Source: Paenibacillus sp. 1011MAR3C5 (lineage in GTDB: Bacteria > Bacillota > Bacilli > Paenibacillales > Paenibacillaceae). Taken from it: a stretch of DNA of 64,000 nucleotides. Below are positions 63,909 through 64,000 of this stretch, in pieces. The stretch's first letter is position 1. The number at the start of each line of letters is the position of its first letter. The translations under genes and the position numbers were made by a program. Location: positions 1 to 64,000 of the forward strand of contig NZ_QZCF01000003.1 in assembly GCF_003591485.1 (NCBI RefSeq), given 5' to 3'. The notes under the pieces were generated by a model, which saw only the letters and a program-made list of their open reading frames with translations, was not told the DNA's origin and did not search any database.

Positions 63909-64000
63909 GTGGCACACTGGAGAGGCTGCGCAAAGGATTTGGCAAGAAGCTGGTTGCGTTGCATATGTGGAACGGATGGATCGTCGTTATTTTGGCGCTA
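63905..64000 (+). CDS. Start of a membrane protein, cut by the window
   Basis: GTG 63905 overlaps the kinase stop (GTGA) and follows GAGGAGGAG. Only 32 codons are present: basic start (ERLRKGFGKKLVALHMWNG) entering a hydrophobic helix (WIVVILAL). The His-x-Trp before the helix recalls PepSY or cytochrome-b561-like membrane proteins, but the fragment is too short to name. Confidence 0.5.
   Translation, partial: MSGTLERLRKGFGKKLVALHMWNGWIVVILAL

Overview
The window looks like a chromosomal segment of a spore-forming Firmicute, most probably Paenibacillus or a close relative. Evidence: strong AGGAGG ribosome sites, GC content that looks mid-range (above 50 % in the coding clusters), spore-surface collagen-like (BclA/BclB-type) genes, a Bacillus-type fadNAE/fadF/lcfA/etf beta-oxidation cluster, Fur boxes of the TGATAAT-N-ATTATCA type, and ABC sugar importers without their own ATPase. 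This assignment is inferred from gene content only. I see no rRNA, tRNA, CRISPR array or intact insertion sequence.

Layout. 1-6.2 kb: three tandem collagen-like genes on the minus strand, the middle one broken; all share a sigma-K-like -10, a near-perfect SD and an apparent CTG start. 6.3-11.1 kb: a Fur-box-controlled beta-propeller-like protein, an AraC regulator, a SRAP-family protein that has lost its catalytic residues, and a coupled NodB deacetylase/methyltransferase pair. 11.2-24 kb: a complete fatty-acid degradation locus, with etfBA divergent from fadF-fadN-fadA-fadE-lcfA-thioesterase; the acyl-CoA ligase carries an unusual acidic N-terminal tail of about 190 residues. 24.1-26.8 kb: two small proteins, a Fur-controlled ferredoxin-NADP reductase and a methionine aminopeptidase.

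27-35 kb: an oligosaccharide operon (binding protein, two permeases, debranching-type hydrolase, GH13 glucosidase) divergent from a LacI regulator, with repeated TTTTACTTA operators between them. 35.4-50.8 kb: an ABC-F protein, then an accessory stretch of small regulator/target modules (MerR-nitroreductase, PadR-membrane protein, ArsR-AHSA1/hydrolase fusion, MerR-SDR) mixed with fragments of APH, DoxX, GyrI-like, ABC ATPase, rhodanese, DUF1579-like and IS3 genes and three copies of a hairpin repeat.

51-58.8 kb: a VanY-VanZ-two-component operon followed by an ABC importer operon that contains an HlyD-type adaptor. Both operons begin with nearly the same promoter/leader, which suggests one regulon and is the most interesting candidate system here. 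58.8-64 kb: a monooxygenase, a DUF1540 peptide, a sulfurtransferase, an IS3 scar, a Met/Asp/Glu/Lys-only lipoprotein, a second two-component system and the start of a further membrane protein.
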